Positions 16,101 through 24,965 of a stretch of DNA of 30,850 nt are shown in pieces (within the stretch, counting starts at the first letter, position 1; each line of letters begins with the position of its first letter). The position numbers were made by a program, and so were the translations under genes. This DNA comes from Candidatus Poribacteria bacterium (GTDB taxonomy: Bacteria; Poribacteria; WGA-4E; GCA-2687025), in the NCBI GenBank assembly GCA_028818695.1, contig JAPPNK010000019.1, positions 1 to 30,850 on the forward strand. The letters are read 5' to 3'. Under the pieces are notes generated by a model, which saw only the letters and a program-made list of their open reading frames with translations, did not search any database and was not told where the DNA came from.

Positions 16101-16982
16101 TTGAAAGAGCTCGATTACATCAACGGAGCCGTTGCCCCCCCAGGCGAAGCGACCCTCTCCATCGCCGATCGCGGCGTTCTTTTTGGCGACGGCGTCTATG
16201 AGGTTCTTCGAAGCTACAGCGGACGCCTGTGGGCTTTTGATCGCCACATGACCCGCCTTGAGCGCTCCTTGCGGCAGATCTGGATCGACAATGTCGATAT
16301 TCAGCAGATACGGCGCGCCGCCTCCGATCTTTACCGACAAAGCCAATTGCCCGACGCCCGCCTCTACATCCAGATCACGCGCGGACCCGCCGAACGGGAC
16401 TTTCCCCTGCCTCAAAACCCGCGCCCGACCGTTGTTATGACCGTCCGCGCGCTTCAAGAAGACCGCGAGCTGCGTCGCCGAGGCGCGCGCGTTATAACAA
16501 AGCGGGACCTGCGCTGGGGGCGCGTCGACATCAAGAGCCTCAATCTGATGGCAAATATGATGGCGAAAAAAGAGGCAAGGGAATGCGGCGCCGACGAAGC
16601 GGTTCTCGTCAATGAACGCGGCGTCATGACCGAGGGGGCGAGCTCAAGCCTGTTCATCGCGCGGCGCAAGACCGTTCTCACGCGCGAAAACGGGCCGCAT
16701 ATTCTTCCCGGCGTCACGCGCGAGATCGCCATCGAATGCGCGGAGGAGGCGGGTCTGCGCGTCCGCGAATGCGCCTATACGCTGGATGAATTTCGCAACG
16801 CGGACGAGGCGTTTTTAACCGGCACGACGCTTGGAATATGCCCTCTCGTATCCGCCGACGGCTTCCCGATCGGCGGCGGGAAGCCTGGGCAGATCGCCCA
16901 AACGATACGCCAGCTCTACAACCGGCGCGTCCAAGAACAGCGGGACGCGCCCATCGCACAGCGCGAGGAAAGGAACGCATGA
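16101..16982 (+). CDS. class IV aminotransferase (D-alanine/branched-chain type)
   Basis: A 293-residue pyridoxal-phosphate enzyme of fold type IV. The phosphate-site and lysine motifs are clear: DRGVLFGDGVYEVLR near residue 23, YIQITRGPAERDFP (90-102), the Schiff-base lysine K145 in VDIKSLNLMANMMAKKEA, and E178 in MTEGASSSLFI. The ITRG-x-A-x-RD-FP and DIKSLNLM-N segments are closer to D-amino-acid transaminases (Dat) than to IlvE, so a D-alanine or related amino-acid substrate is likelier. The start is TTG; no better start lies upstream and the Shine-Dalgarno is weak. The stop overlaps the next gene's start as ATGA. Confidence 0.88.
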   Translation: MKELDYINGAVAPPGEATLSIADRGVLFGDGVYEVLRSYSGRLWAFDRHMTRLERSLRQIWIDNVDIQQIRRAASDLYRQSQLPDARLYIQITRGPAERDFPLPQNPRPTVVMTVRALQEDRELRRRGARVITKRDLRWGRVDIKSLNLMANMMAKKEARECGADEAVLVNERGVMTEGASSSLFIARRKTVLTRENGPHILPGVTREIAIECAEEAGLRVRECAYTLDEFRNADEAFLTGTTLGICPLVSADGFPIGGGKPGQIAQTIRQLYNRRVQEQRDAPIAQREERNA

Positions 16983-17308
16983 TCTACGAAATGCGCGTTT
17001 ATACATCCATGCCGGGCCGCCGCGAGGCGGTTCTGTCCCGCTTCCGCGAGCATACCATGCGCATTTTTCCGCGCCATGGCATTGAGGTGGTCGGTTTCTG
17101 GACGCCTGAGATCGGATCAGGGACGCAATGCGAGTTGGTCTATCTGTGCGTCTATGATGATATTGCCGCCCGGCAGCGCGCCTGGGAGTCGTTTCGGCGC
17201 GACCCTGAATGGATCGCCGTTCGGCAGGAGACCGAAAAAGAGGGGCAAATTGTGGCTGAAGTCGATGTAAAAATCTTGAAACCGACCGATTTTTCGCCTA
17301 TTAAATAG
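16979..17308 (+). CDS. NIPSNAP-family protein
   Basis: A 109-residue ferredoxin-like alpha-beta barrel protein of the NIPSNAP family: [22 protein letters not shown] at the start, [34 protein letters not shown] and a final [12 protein letters not shown]. These are usually dimeric, small and of unknown role, in some cases with oxygenase-like or binding activity. The ATG at 16979 overlaps the aminotransferase stop (ATGA) and AAAGGA lies four bases upstream, so this start is preferred over the longer open frame. It probably acts in the same process as the aminotransferase. Confidence 0.87.
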   Translation: MIYEMRVYTSMPGRREAVLSRFREHTMRIFPRHGIEVVGFWTPEIGSGTQCELVYLCVYDDIAARQRAWESFRRDPEWIAVRQETEKEGQIVAEVDVKILKPTDFSPIK

Positions 17309-17328
17309 AGAACCCATACGGAGCGCTT

Positions 17329-18216
17329 ATGGAATTGACGTTGAATACGGAACCGACGCAAGAGAGCGAGCCGAACGAATCTGCCCCGAAGTTGCTTGTC
17401 CGCGCGCTTCTGGACGGGGAGCCGAAAAACTCCATACTGTGGAAGGTGGCGCTGCGCCTTGAAAACGCCGCGGGGCGCCCCCTCTTGACAACCGACGTTC
17501 TTGGCGTTGATCCGCATTCCATTCTGGCTTTAAAGGGCGTCGGCAAGCAGTATGTGGAGTACTTTCAGCGTCTGCAGAAGTTTCTCCAAGAACGGCTGGG
17601 AGAGGATGCGCCGCGCTATGAAGAGGCGAGGGCGTTTGAAGCCGCACCGCAACAAAATCTGCAGGAGGCCGCCGCCTCAATGTATGCTCAGATACTTGAA
17701 ATGACAGGCGGCAGTATCAAGATATCCGGCATGCGAAAAACGCCGCAGAGAGCCGCTGAAGCCGCCCTTTTCTTCACGCAGGGGTACCGCTCCTCGGTTA
17801 AAGAAGTGGTCGGGGGAGCTCTCTTTGAGGAGGATTCGGGCGGGCTTGTGACGGTTCCGAACATCGAGTTTTACAGCCTGTGCGAGCATCATATGCTTCC
17901 GTTTTTCGGGCGGTGCCATGTCGGTTATATTCCGAACGGGCTGATCATCGGTCTCAGCAAGATACCGCGCATTGTGGATCTGTTTGCGCGGCGGTATCAG
18001 GTTCAGGAGCGGATGACGCGCCAGATCGCCGAGGCGATACAGGAGACGCTGAACCCGCTGGGCGTCGCAGTGGCGACGGAGGCGTCGCATTTATGCATGA
18101 TGATGCGCGGCGTTGAAAAGCAGCATTCGCGCGCCTCCGCCAGCTGCGCGATCGGCGTTCTAAAGGACGACCCTGAGGCGCGCCGCGAGTTTTTTGACAT
18201 GATCCGTAGAGGCTGA
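17329..18216 (+). CDS. folE: GTP cyclohydrolase I with N-terminal extension
   Basis: Catalyses GTP to 7,8-dihydroneopterin triphosphate, the first step of folate and pterin synthesis. The C-terminal about 185 residues match FolE throughout: [37 protein letters not shown] with zinc ligands C185 and H188, [20 protein letters not shown], and [12 protein letters not shown] with C256. The total of 295 residues is unusually long (E. coli FolE is 222). The first about 108 residues are an extension I do not recognise, beginning [18 protein letters not shown] and containing [15 protein letters not shown], which resembles a helix-hairpin-helix turn. It begins 20 bases after the NIPSNAP gene and is likely cotranscribed. 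Confidence 0.93.
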   Translation: MELTLNTEPTQESEPNESAPKLLVRALLDGEPKNSILWKVALRLENAAGRPLLTTDVLGVDPHSILALKGVGKQYVEYFQRLQKFLQERLGEDAPRYEEARAFEAAPQQNLQEAAASMYAQILEMTGGSIKISGMRKTPQRAAEAALFFTQGYRSSVKEVVGGALFEEDSGGLVTVPNIEFYSLCEHHMLPFFGRCHVGYIPNGLIIGLSKIPRIVDLFARRYQVQERMTRQIAEAIQETLNPLGVAVATEASHLCMMMRGVEKQHSRASASCAIGVLKDDPEARREFFDMIRRG

Positions 18217-18280
18217 TTCTGCCGCTCCTTGCCCATAACCGCCCTGCGGGGTATTCTTAATGGACGCAAAGGAGCCGATC

Positions 18281-19594
18281 ATGGATAAAATTTGGGTTGG
18301 AAATTTTCGCTGTTTCCGCGAAAAGCAAGATGTCCCGCTCAAGCCGCTGACGCTGCTTGTCGGCGAAAACAGTACGGGCAAAACCTCCTTCCTCGCCATG
18401 ATCAACGTTCTGATGGATCAGAAAACACGGCAGAACGGGGTTCCCAACTTCAAAGAGCCGTACGACCTTGGCAGCTTCGACGAGATTGCCCATTACCGAG
18501 GCGGCAGAGGCGGGCGGGCAGATTATTTTATCGGCGGATGCGAACTTCGATCTGCCGGCAAAGAGAACACTCCCTACAGCTTCGAGTACACCTTTAAAAA
18601 GAATGCCGGCGCGCCCTTTATATCTAAAACGCGCTCCGAACGCAAAGGCGTTTGGATGGAAGCGGAGTATGACCCCTTGACCGAATCCCCCGCATTTCCG
18701 TTTCCAGTATCGGTGTTGTTGGGCAGCTCCAGAGGCGCTTGGGAATGGAAAGTTCAAGCCAGCGACGGAAAGATCGATATCGGCATCATCCCGTTGGAAG
18801 GTTCCCCTGAGGCGGACAACGACGAAAAAGCGGGCTTCGAAGAATTAGCGGCATTATCACCCCCCGAAATAATGTTTTTTTTCGCAGAGAGAGCGCTTTT
18901 TCCGCGCGTCGTTGCGCCCGCTCCAGTTCGTTCGAATCCAAAGCGCACCTACGATCTTACGCCTCTTATACCCGATCATGAAGGCTCCTATATCCCATCG
19001 CTGTTTGCGCATCTGTCCGCTCAAGAGACGGACCCATGGAAGCGCCTTAAAGAGAAATTGGAGGCGTTCGGCAAAGAGTCGGGGCTGTTTGACGAGATTG
19101 ATGTCAAACGGCCGTTCCGAAAAAATGAGACTGGTCCGTTTCAGATTCTCGTACGAAAAGCGGGCGGCAAAATCAAAGGTCCGTGGCGCAACCTGCAGGA
19201 TGTCGGCTACGGCGTCAGCCAGATCCTCCCGACAGCGACGGAGCTGTTTTTCCGATCCGACCCGGCTTTACATCTGCTGCAGCAGCCGGAAACGCATCTG
19301 CATCCGTCCGCGCAGGCGGCGCTCGGCAGTCAGCTGTGTCGTACTGCCTCGGAAGGCAAGCAGCTGATTGTGGAAACGCACAGCGACTATCTGATGGACA
19401 GAGTGCGCATGGATGTCCGCGATCAGAAAACCGACCTGACGCCTGAAGATGTCATCGTTCTCTTTTTTGAGCGGGACGGCTTGGATGTGCGCATCTGGCC
19501 GATACGGTTCGACGAGCTCGGCAACGTAAAGGACGCGCCCAACAGCTACCGCCGCTTTTTCATGAGCGAAGTCAATCGGTCTATAGGTCTATAA
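18281..19594 (+). CDS. OLD-like AAA ATPase
   Basis: About 437 residues of the ABC/OLD-like AAA family. Walker A GENSTGKTS at residues 28-36, an LQQPETHLHPSAQAALG segment equal to the Walker B/ signature region of OLD and RecF-like proteins, and a VETHSDYLMDRVRM switch follow; between them a 200-residue coiled region. The C-terminus (FFERDGLDVRIWPIRFDELGNV, FFMSEVNRSIGL) matches the DUF3696-type tail of small OLD-like ATPases. It has no TOPRIM nuclease domain. ATG at 18281 with AAAGGAG six bases upstream; an earlier ATG lacks one. Such ATPases often work with a nuclease encoded just downstream; here that gene is a broken PIN gene starting three bases later. Confidence 0.88.
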   Translation: MDKIWVGNFRCFREKQDVPLKPLTLLVGENSTGKTSFLAMINVLMDQKTRQNGVPNFKEPYDLGSFDEIAHYRGGRGGRADYFIGGCELRSAGKENTPYSFEYTFKKNAGAPFISKTRSERKGVWMEAEYDPLTESPAFPFPVSVLLGSSRGAWEWKVQASDGKIDIGIIPLEGSPEADNDEKAGFEELAALSPPEIMFFFAERALFPRVVAPAPVRSNPKRTYDLTPLIPDHEGSYIPSLFAHLSAQETDPWKRLKEKLEAFGKESGLFDEIDVKRPFRKNETGPFQILVRKAGGKIKGPWRNLQDVGYGVSQILPTATELFFRSDPALHLLQQPETHLHPSAQAALGSQLCRTASEGKQLIVETHSDYLMDRVRMDVRDQKTDLTPEDVIVLFFERDGLDVRIWPIRFDELGNVKDAPNSYRRFFMSEVNRSIGL

Positions 19595-19597
19595 GCG

Positions 19598-19777
19598 ATG
19601 TGCATCATCATCGACGCGAACGCCTTCCATGAGGGGTTTGCCGGCCGCGCCGAAGCGGGTAAAAAAGTGTTTGAGTGGCTTGCGGACGGAAAAGGAACGA
19701 TGGCGATTGGAGGAAAACTTTTAAAAGAGATCGCTGAGAACAGCCCAAACGCTGCTCAACAACCCGCGCGGCAATAA
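19598..19777 (+). pseudogene. truncated PIN-domain gene
   Basis: A 59-codon frame starting MCIIIDANAFHEGF, with a later TMAIGGKLLKEIAE. This is the start of a PIN-type ribonuclease: first catalytic Asp in IIIDAN, and the second acidic site region GGKLLKE. A full PIN domain runs about 130 residues and needs further acidic residues, which are missing. After IAENSP the frame reads NAAQQPARQ and stops. In another frame the following 50 codons are open without recognisable PIN sequence, then run into an intergenic hairpin repeat. The gene starts three bases after the ATPase, so the pair was probably an operon. Truncation by deletion or frameshift is the simplest explanation. Confidence 0.6.
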
Positions 19778-19871
19778 CGGACGCCCGCTCCGCTTCTTGA
19801 GACATGTCGATAGGGCGCTTTCCGACCTCATGCATAAATCTGGGACATTTGAACGAATGATCGGTCTATTG

Positions 19872-19942
19872 ATGGGAAAAAGGCGCCGCCAACCAGGCAG
19901 TCATTCCCGCGAAAGCGGGAATCCAGAGGCGCCGCAGAAACC
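19872..19942. repeat. dispersed hairpin repeat, copy 2
   Basis: A 71-base element: the left 25 bases (19872-19896) are identical to 24813-24837, the centre is an inverted repeat TTCCCGCGAAAGCGGGAA, and the right end AGAGGCGCCGCAGAAACC corresponds, with two differences, to 24931-24948. It is a short version of the copy at 24813-24948. It lies between the broken PIN gene and the helicase gene. Confidence 0.82.
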
Positions 19943-20060
19943 GTCCGCGTTCGCCAGGCGGAATGTCCCAACTAAAGCGCTAAGGTCAGGGAGCTTCGCC
20001 TTGACCTTGTCCGTCCGCCCCGCCAACATTACAAGCGTCTAGCGAAAGCAGGGAGGTTCC

Positions 20061-22403
20061 ATGCGCTACGGAGACTGGCGACTCGACCCGTTCCAAGAAG
20101 AGGCATGCCGCGCCGTTGACGACGGCGAATCGGTCATCGTCTCCGCCCCGACGGGCGCCGGCAAGACGGTCATCGCCGAATACGCCGCCGAACGATGCCA
20201 GCGACTCGGTAAGCGCGCCATCTACACCGCCCCCATCAAGGCGCTCAGCAACCAAAAATACCGCGATTTTAGAGCCGCCTTCGGAGACGAAAACGTCGGC
20301 ATCGTGACAGGCGATGTCGTCCTGAACCCGCATGCGCCGCTGCTCGCCATGACGACCGAAATCTTTCGAAACGCCGTCTTTGAAAACGCGAGGCAGCTGC
20401 GAAACGTCGAATGCGTCATCTTCGACGAGATCCATTTTATCAACGACATCGAACGCGGAACCGTCTGGGAAGAATCGATCATCTTCGCCCCCCAGGCGAT
20501 GCAGATCGTCTGCCTCAGCGCGACGATACCGAACCTTGAGCAGTTTGCGGGATGGATTCAAAGCGCGCGCGACCTTCCGCTGCGCGTCGTTTCTGAAACG
20601 AACCGCCCCGTTCCGCTTGAGCATGTCGTCTATATGCCGAAACAGGGCGCCGGTTCGATCAACGACCTCAAAAAAGCGGTAGAAAAAGCGAGGCGCGGAA
20701 GCAGGGGGCGCCGCCGGCGTTACTCCTCCGCAGACTTCGACACGACGCAGCTGGTCGATAACCTGCGCGAACATGACAGGCTCCCCGCGCTTTACTTCTG
20801 CTTCAGCCGAAAAGGCTGTGAAGAGCGCGCCCGCAGCTTTCAATCGGAAGGCTCCTTTCTGACGCCCGAACAGTCGCGCGAGATGTTGAAAGCGTACGAT
20901 GAGCTGTGCGCCATGTTCAGCATTGCCGACAACGCGCGCGCCGAAGAGTTTCGGTCGCTGCTGGAGCGCGGCATCGCTTACCATCACGCAGGAATGCTGC
21001 CGACGCTCAAAGAGGCGGTTGAGCGGCTTTTCACGCGCGGCTTGGTTCGCCTGCTCTTTACGACAGAAACCTTTGCCGTCGGCGTCAACATGCCGGCGCG
21101 GTCGGTGATCTTTGAAAGCCTGGAAAAATATGACGGCGTCTCGGTCCGTCCGCTCAAAGCGCTCGAATACCAGCAGATGGCGGGGCGGGCGGGAAGAAGG
21201 GGCATCGACGCCAAAGGGTATGTGTACGCCTCCGTCAACCCTGGCGCCGCCGACTTCTCCGCCGTCCAGCACACGCTTACCGGCAAGCCTGAGCCGATTG
21301 AAAGTCAGTTCAACCTTTCCTACTCCAGCATTCTGAACCTGCTAGAGCAGTACGGCGATATGATCTTTGAGGTCGCCGAGCAGAGTTTCAGCAACTACCA
21401 GAACGCTTCCGTCGCGCAGGAGATCGGACGGCAGCTTCAAGCAGTGGAAAAGGAGCGGCGCGCGGCTCCGACGTTGGAGTGCCGATTTGGGCATGATCCT
21501 GCCCATGCCATTGGGCAATACCGGGAGATACACCGCAAGGTCGGAGAACGTCTGCGCGAGATGAACGGTCTGCGCCGAGACGCGAAGCGGCGTTATAGGG
21601 GGAAAAACGGACGTTTGCGCCGGGACCGCGCTTTAAAACGGCTCAAACGCGCCGAGGCGCTCGCCAAAAAGGCGTACCATGACGCCCTGTGCCACGGGTG
21701 CCGGTACCTTGAAGGCTGCCAAATCGCGTTTTCCGCCCACAAGCGCATCAACGCGAAGGCGGAAACGCTCAAAGAGCGCATGAACAAAGCGGCGCGCCGG
21801 CAGCGCGAGCAGATCGAAAGCCGGCTGAACGTCCTAGAAACGCTCGGATATGTGGACGGGATGGAGGCGCTGCCGAGAGGCGAAATCGCTAAGCGCGTCT
21901 ACGGATATGAGATGCAGGTGACGCAGCTCTTGCTGGCAGGCTTTTTTGAAAAAGCGGATCCCGACGCGATGAACGCGTTGGCTGTCGCGATGTGTTTTGA
22001 GTCGAAACGGGACGCATGGTTTCGCCGCCCGTCCTCAACGGCGGGCGGACGGTCCGTTTTCAACATGCTGAAAGCGGCATCGAAAGAGATCGACAAAATA
22101 CGCGCCGTTGAGGAGGCGCATGGCGTCGAACCGCTGTCTCAGCCGATGGATGTTAAGTTGACCTCCGCCGTTCTGGCATGGTCGCGGGGCTGCGCGTTTG
22201 ACGAGCTCGCCGATCACACAAGCAGCTCCGAGGGGGATATTGTGCGCGCGTTCCGGTGCGGTTCCGATCTGCTTCGGCAGATGCGCCGCGCCGCCGCCGA
22301 GCATCCGGCGCTGCCCGACAGGCTGAACGAAGCGGCGCGCCGGCTCAACCGCGGGGTCGTCAACGCGGAACGGCAGCTGCGCGCCGGCTCATCGTCATCC
22401 TGA
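20061..22403 (+). CDS. Ski2/HelY-like superfamily II RNA helicase
   Basis: A 780-residue DExH helicase. Motifs in order: APTGAGKT (29-36), DEIH at about 122-125, LSATIPN, a conserved AYHHAGMLPTLKEAVERLF, TETFAVGVNMPAR, and QQMAGRAGRRGID. The middle carries a winged-helix/stalk region with CHGCRYLEGCQ, which parallels the CHGC segment of actinobacterial HelY, and the C-terminus is a DSHCT-type helical bundle (VLAWSRGCAFDELADHT...GDIVRAFR). Known relatives unwind RNA and feed exosome or ribosome maturation; the bacterial role is little known. ATG at 20061 with GGGAGG four bases upstream. It converges with the Slt gene and overlaps it by nine bases at the 3' ends. Confidence 0.93.
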   Translation: MRYGDWRLDPFQEEACRAVDDGESVIVSAPTGAGKTVIAEYAAERCQRLGKRAIYTAPIKALSNQKYRDFRAAFGDENVGIVTGDVVLNPHAPLLAMTTEIFRNAVFENARQLRNVECVIFDEIHFINDIERGTVWEESIIFAPQAMQIVCLSATIPNLEQFAGWIQSARDLPLRVVSETNRPVPLEHVVYMPKQGAGSINDLKKAVEKARRGSRGRRRRYSSADFDTTQLVDNLREHDRLPALYFCFSRKGCEERARSFQSEGSFLTPEQSREMLKAYDELCAMFSIADNARAEEFRSLLERGIAYHHAGMLPTLKEAVERLFTRGLVRLLFTTETFAVGVNMPARSVIFESLEKYDGVSVRPLKALEYQQMAGRAGRRGIDAKGYVYASVNPGAADFSAVQHTLTGKPEPIESQFNLSYSSILNLLEQYGDMIFEVAEQSFSNYQNASVAQEIGRQLQAVEKERRAAPTLECRFGHDPAHAIGQYREIHRKVGERLREMNGLRRDAKRRYRGKNGRLRRDRALKRLKRAEALAKKAYHDALCHGCRYLEGCQIAFSAHKRINAKAETLKERMNKAARRQREQIESRLNVLETLGYVDGMEALPRGEIAKRVYGYEMQVTQLLLAGFFEKADPDAMNALAVAMCFESKRDAWFRRPSSTAGGRSVFNMLKAASKEIDKIRAVEEAHGVEPLSQPMDVKLTSAVLAWSRGCAFDELADHTSSSEGDIVRAFRCGSDLLRQMRRAAAEHPALPDRLNEAARRLNRGVVNAERQLRAGSSSS

Positions 22404-24578
22404 CTCGCCGTCCTCATACAGCTCGCGGTAGACGTCGTATGTATGCATCACCTTCTTGATGTGCCGCCGCGTTTCGGAAAACGGAAGCTGCTCAATAAAC
22501 TCGTCCAGGTCGTTGTTTTGGAAACGCTCGCGCCATTCGTTCATGCGCCCCGCCCCCGCGTTGTAGGCTCCCGACACCAGCGCAAAATCGTCCCCAAAAC
22601 GATCCAGCAGAAAGCGAATATACCATGCCCCAAGCCGTATATTCACCTCTGGGTCTAGGAGCATCTTTGTGTCAAACGACTTCATGCCGATATTCTGGGC
22701 GATCCAGCGCCCTGTTTCAGGCATCACCTGCATGAGTCCCCTCGCGCCGGCGGAAGAGGCGACCGTCTGCCGAAAATGGCTCTCCTCGCGCATCATCGCC
22801 GCCAGGTAGCGCGGGTCCACATCGAACTCCTTCGCCGCGCGGTTGATCGCGTCCAGATACGGCATCGGATAGAGCAGCTTTCCGATCTCCACAGGGGCTG
22901 TCTCGCGGTCCCACTGCGTTTCAGGCAGCTGTGAAAAACGGTACGCCATCAGATAGGAGCGGTACCCCTCCCCCGCCTGCTCATACACATCCCGCAGATG
23001 GTAGTAGAGGCGGGCGCGGTTGTCGGGGTCGTTGTCCTCCAGCATCGCCGACATCTCGGCAATCGCGGCGTCCAGGTCGCCCAGCGAGCGCATGAGCGTC
23101 ACCCGTTCATACGGCATGCGTTCCAGTTCTTCAATCGATACGGAGGCTTTGGCGATCATGCTCCGCGCCTTCTCCATTCTCCCTTCCTTGACGCGCCCTT
23201 CCCGCTCCAGCTCTTGAAGCCGCTCCTCCGCGCGCGCCGCGTAATACCAAGCGTTCATCACAAGGGTTTTTTCGTACGCCTTCGCCGCTTTGTCCCATCG
23301 TTTAAGGCGTTCGTTCATTTTTCCGACCCAGAACATGCCTTGTCCGGCGTATTCGCTGTTGGCGTAGCTCTCCACAAGCTGATGCAGCGTTTCGAGTCCC
23401 TGCGTATAGCGCCCCAACTGAATTTCGCACCAAGCGGCCATCCATGCCGCTTCCGGCGCGAGCCTGCTGGACGGATAAAGCCGCGCGAGTTTGGCGTATT
23501 GATCCTGCGCCGCCGCGTAGTCGCCGCTGTCGCGCAGCGTCCATCCATACTCCATGAGGACGTCGTCCATCAAGGTTGAGCGCGGGTTCTGTTTGACAAA
23601 CTCCTGAAACAGCTTCAGCGCGCGCGTCCTGGAACCTTTCCGCCGGTGCGCAAGGATGCGTTGATACTGCGCCCGCGTGCGGTAGTTGGCGTGTCCGCGC
23701 GTCAAGATCGCCTCAAACGTTGCGATCGCCTTGTCGTAGTTTCGGTCGCGCAGATAGGAGCGGCCAATCTCATACCGCGCCTGCGCCGCCATCTCGTCGT
23801 TATGTCCGCGCGCCGCCGAGAGCCACATGGAGCGAGCGCCGCTTCGGTCGCCATGTCCATACAACACGCGCCCATGCGCCATCGCTTTGGAGCGCGTCAG
23901 TTTCAGCTCCGGATGTTGAGACGCGAGCTTTTGAATCTGATCAACGGCGCGCTTGGCGTAATCGTCCTTGCTGGATTCATCAATGAGCGTTTGAAGCGCC
24001 TCGAACGCTTTCTGCGGGCGGTTTAACTGCGTCTGCGTTGTTCCGATGCGGAACCGGGCGTTGCGTCCAAAATCGGGGTCGGCTGTCAAGGTCTCAAAGA
24101 CGGCGAGCGCTTTCTCATGTTCTTCCGCCGCTGAGTGGGCGCGTCCGATTTGAAAGCGCGCCGTCGCCGGCAGCGGAAAGTCATGGAAGTCGTTTAAAAC
24201 GGACTGGTAGAGGCGTACCGCTTCGGCATAGTTGCCGAGCTCCTGCTCAGCCTTTGCGCGGTAGAATCGGGCGAAGTCGCGGAGCAGGAACTCGCCGTCG
24301 TCCGCCGCCGCATACGCCTCGGACGCCTCCGCCCAGCGCTCTTGCCGCTCCAGCGTCATTCCGTATCGGTACGCCGCTCGGCTGCGGAGCGACCTGTCTT
24401 CAGCCTTTTCCAAAAAGCTGCGGATATCCTTCTCAAGATCGTCGGGCATATTTTCAAGATGCGTTCGACTGAACAGCGAATCGTAAAGCTCGTTTTCGGA
24501 TGCCTTTTTGCCGCAAGAAACAACGGCTGCAAAACACAACGCCAGCGCGAACATGCGAGAGATCGATCGTACGCTCAT
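22395..24578 (-). CDS. Slt-type lytic murein transglycosylase lipoprotein
   Basis: A 727-residue periplasmic peptidoglycan lytic transglycosylase. Residues 1-22 are a lipoprotein signal ending AVVSC (C22). Residues about 40-550 are a long series of TPR-like helix pairs (for example ARFYRAKAEQELGNYAEAV, KAIATFEAILTRGHANYRT), as in Slt70's doughnut. The C-terminal catalytic domain (about 580-720) has MMREESHFRQ with the catalytic glutamate before the serine (about residue 599), GARGLMQVMPETG, and SGAYNAGAGRM, all defining the family. Larger TPR content than most homologues; it may also act as an outer-membrane lipoprotein assembling cell-wall machinery. Confidence 0.93.
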   Translation of the reverse strand: MSVRSISRMFALALCFAAVVSCGKKASENELYDSLFSRTHLENMPDDLEKDIRSFLEKAEDRSLRSRAAYRYGMTLERQERWAEASEAYAAADDGEFLLRDFARFYRAKAEQELGNYAEAVRLYQSVLNDFHDFPLPATARFQIGRAHSAAEEHEKALAVFETLTADPDFGRNARFRIGTTQTQLNRPQKAFEALQTLIDESSKDDYAKRAVDQIQKLASQHPELKLTRSKAMAHGRVLYGHGDRSGARSMWLSAARGHNDEMAAQARYEIGRSYLRDRNYDKAIATFEAILTRGHANYRTRAQYQRILAHRRKGSRTRALKLFQEFVKQNPRSTLMDDVLMEYGWTLRDSGDYAAAQDQYAKLARLYPSSRLAPEAAWMAAWCEIQLGRYTQGLETLHQLVESYANSEYAGQGMFWVGKMNERLKRWDKAAKAYEKTLVMNAWYYAARAEERLQELEREGRVKEGRMEKARSMIAKASVSIEELERMPYERVTLMRSLGDLDAAIAEMSAMLEDNDPDNRARLYYHLRDVYEQAGEGYRSYLMAYRFSQLPETQWDRETAPVEIGKLLYPMPYLDAINRAAKEFDVDPRYLAAMMREESHFRQTVASSAGARGLMQVMPETGRWIAQNIGMKSFDTKMLLDPEVNIRLGAWYIRFLLDRFGDDFALVSGAYNAGAGRMNEWRERFQNNDLDEFIEQLPFSETRRHIKKVMHTYDVYRELYEDGESG

Positions 24579-24812
24579 TTCTTCCCTTCCATTAGACCGC
24601 CGATTCCTATGCCGACCGCCTGCTCAAACGTCAACCGCCTTTTGAACTGCGCAAAGAGGTCGGCTCAGCGCGCGGGAATGCCTTCATCTTACCGCCTACA
24701 GAAGCGATTCTGAATTATTGATATATTAACGCAAACGGGATTCATACGGCAACATGTTTTTGTTGACCTCACGCCTAAAGTTTGGACTGCTGAACGACCA
24801 AAGCCTTTATTC

Positions 24813-24948
24813 ATGGGAAAAAGGCGCCGCCAACCAGACCGCCCCCGCTTCCGCGAGGACATGCATTCCCGCGCAAGCCATGTCCCCGTGAAGCATGTCC
24901 CCGTGAAAACGGGGAACGGGGAGGGAATCTAGAGGCGGCGTAGAAACC
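24813..24948. repeat. dispersed hairpin repeat, copy 3 (long form)
   Basis: The gap 24579-24965 has no gene. Its last part holds the longest copy of the repeat, bounded by the same 25-base left end and a closely similar right end as 19872-19942. The interior contains two neighbouring CATGTCCCCGTGAA units, the inverted pair CCCCGTGAAAACGGGG, and the 44-base stretch 24886-24929 that equals the reverse complement of 13466-13509. The front part of the gap (about 24710-24745) is notably AT-rich and may hold the promoter of the Slt gene. Confidence 0.82.
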
Positions 24949-24965
24949 ATGCGTTCATCCAGCGA

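Noticed and set aside
19986-21272. Long open frame (428 codons) on the minus strand inside the helicase gene.
   Set aside because: It is antisense to a gene with all helicase motifs; the product is Arg- and Asp-rich without domain features. High GC explains long shadow frames.
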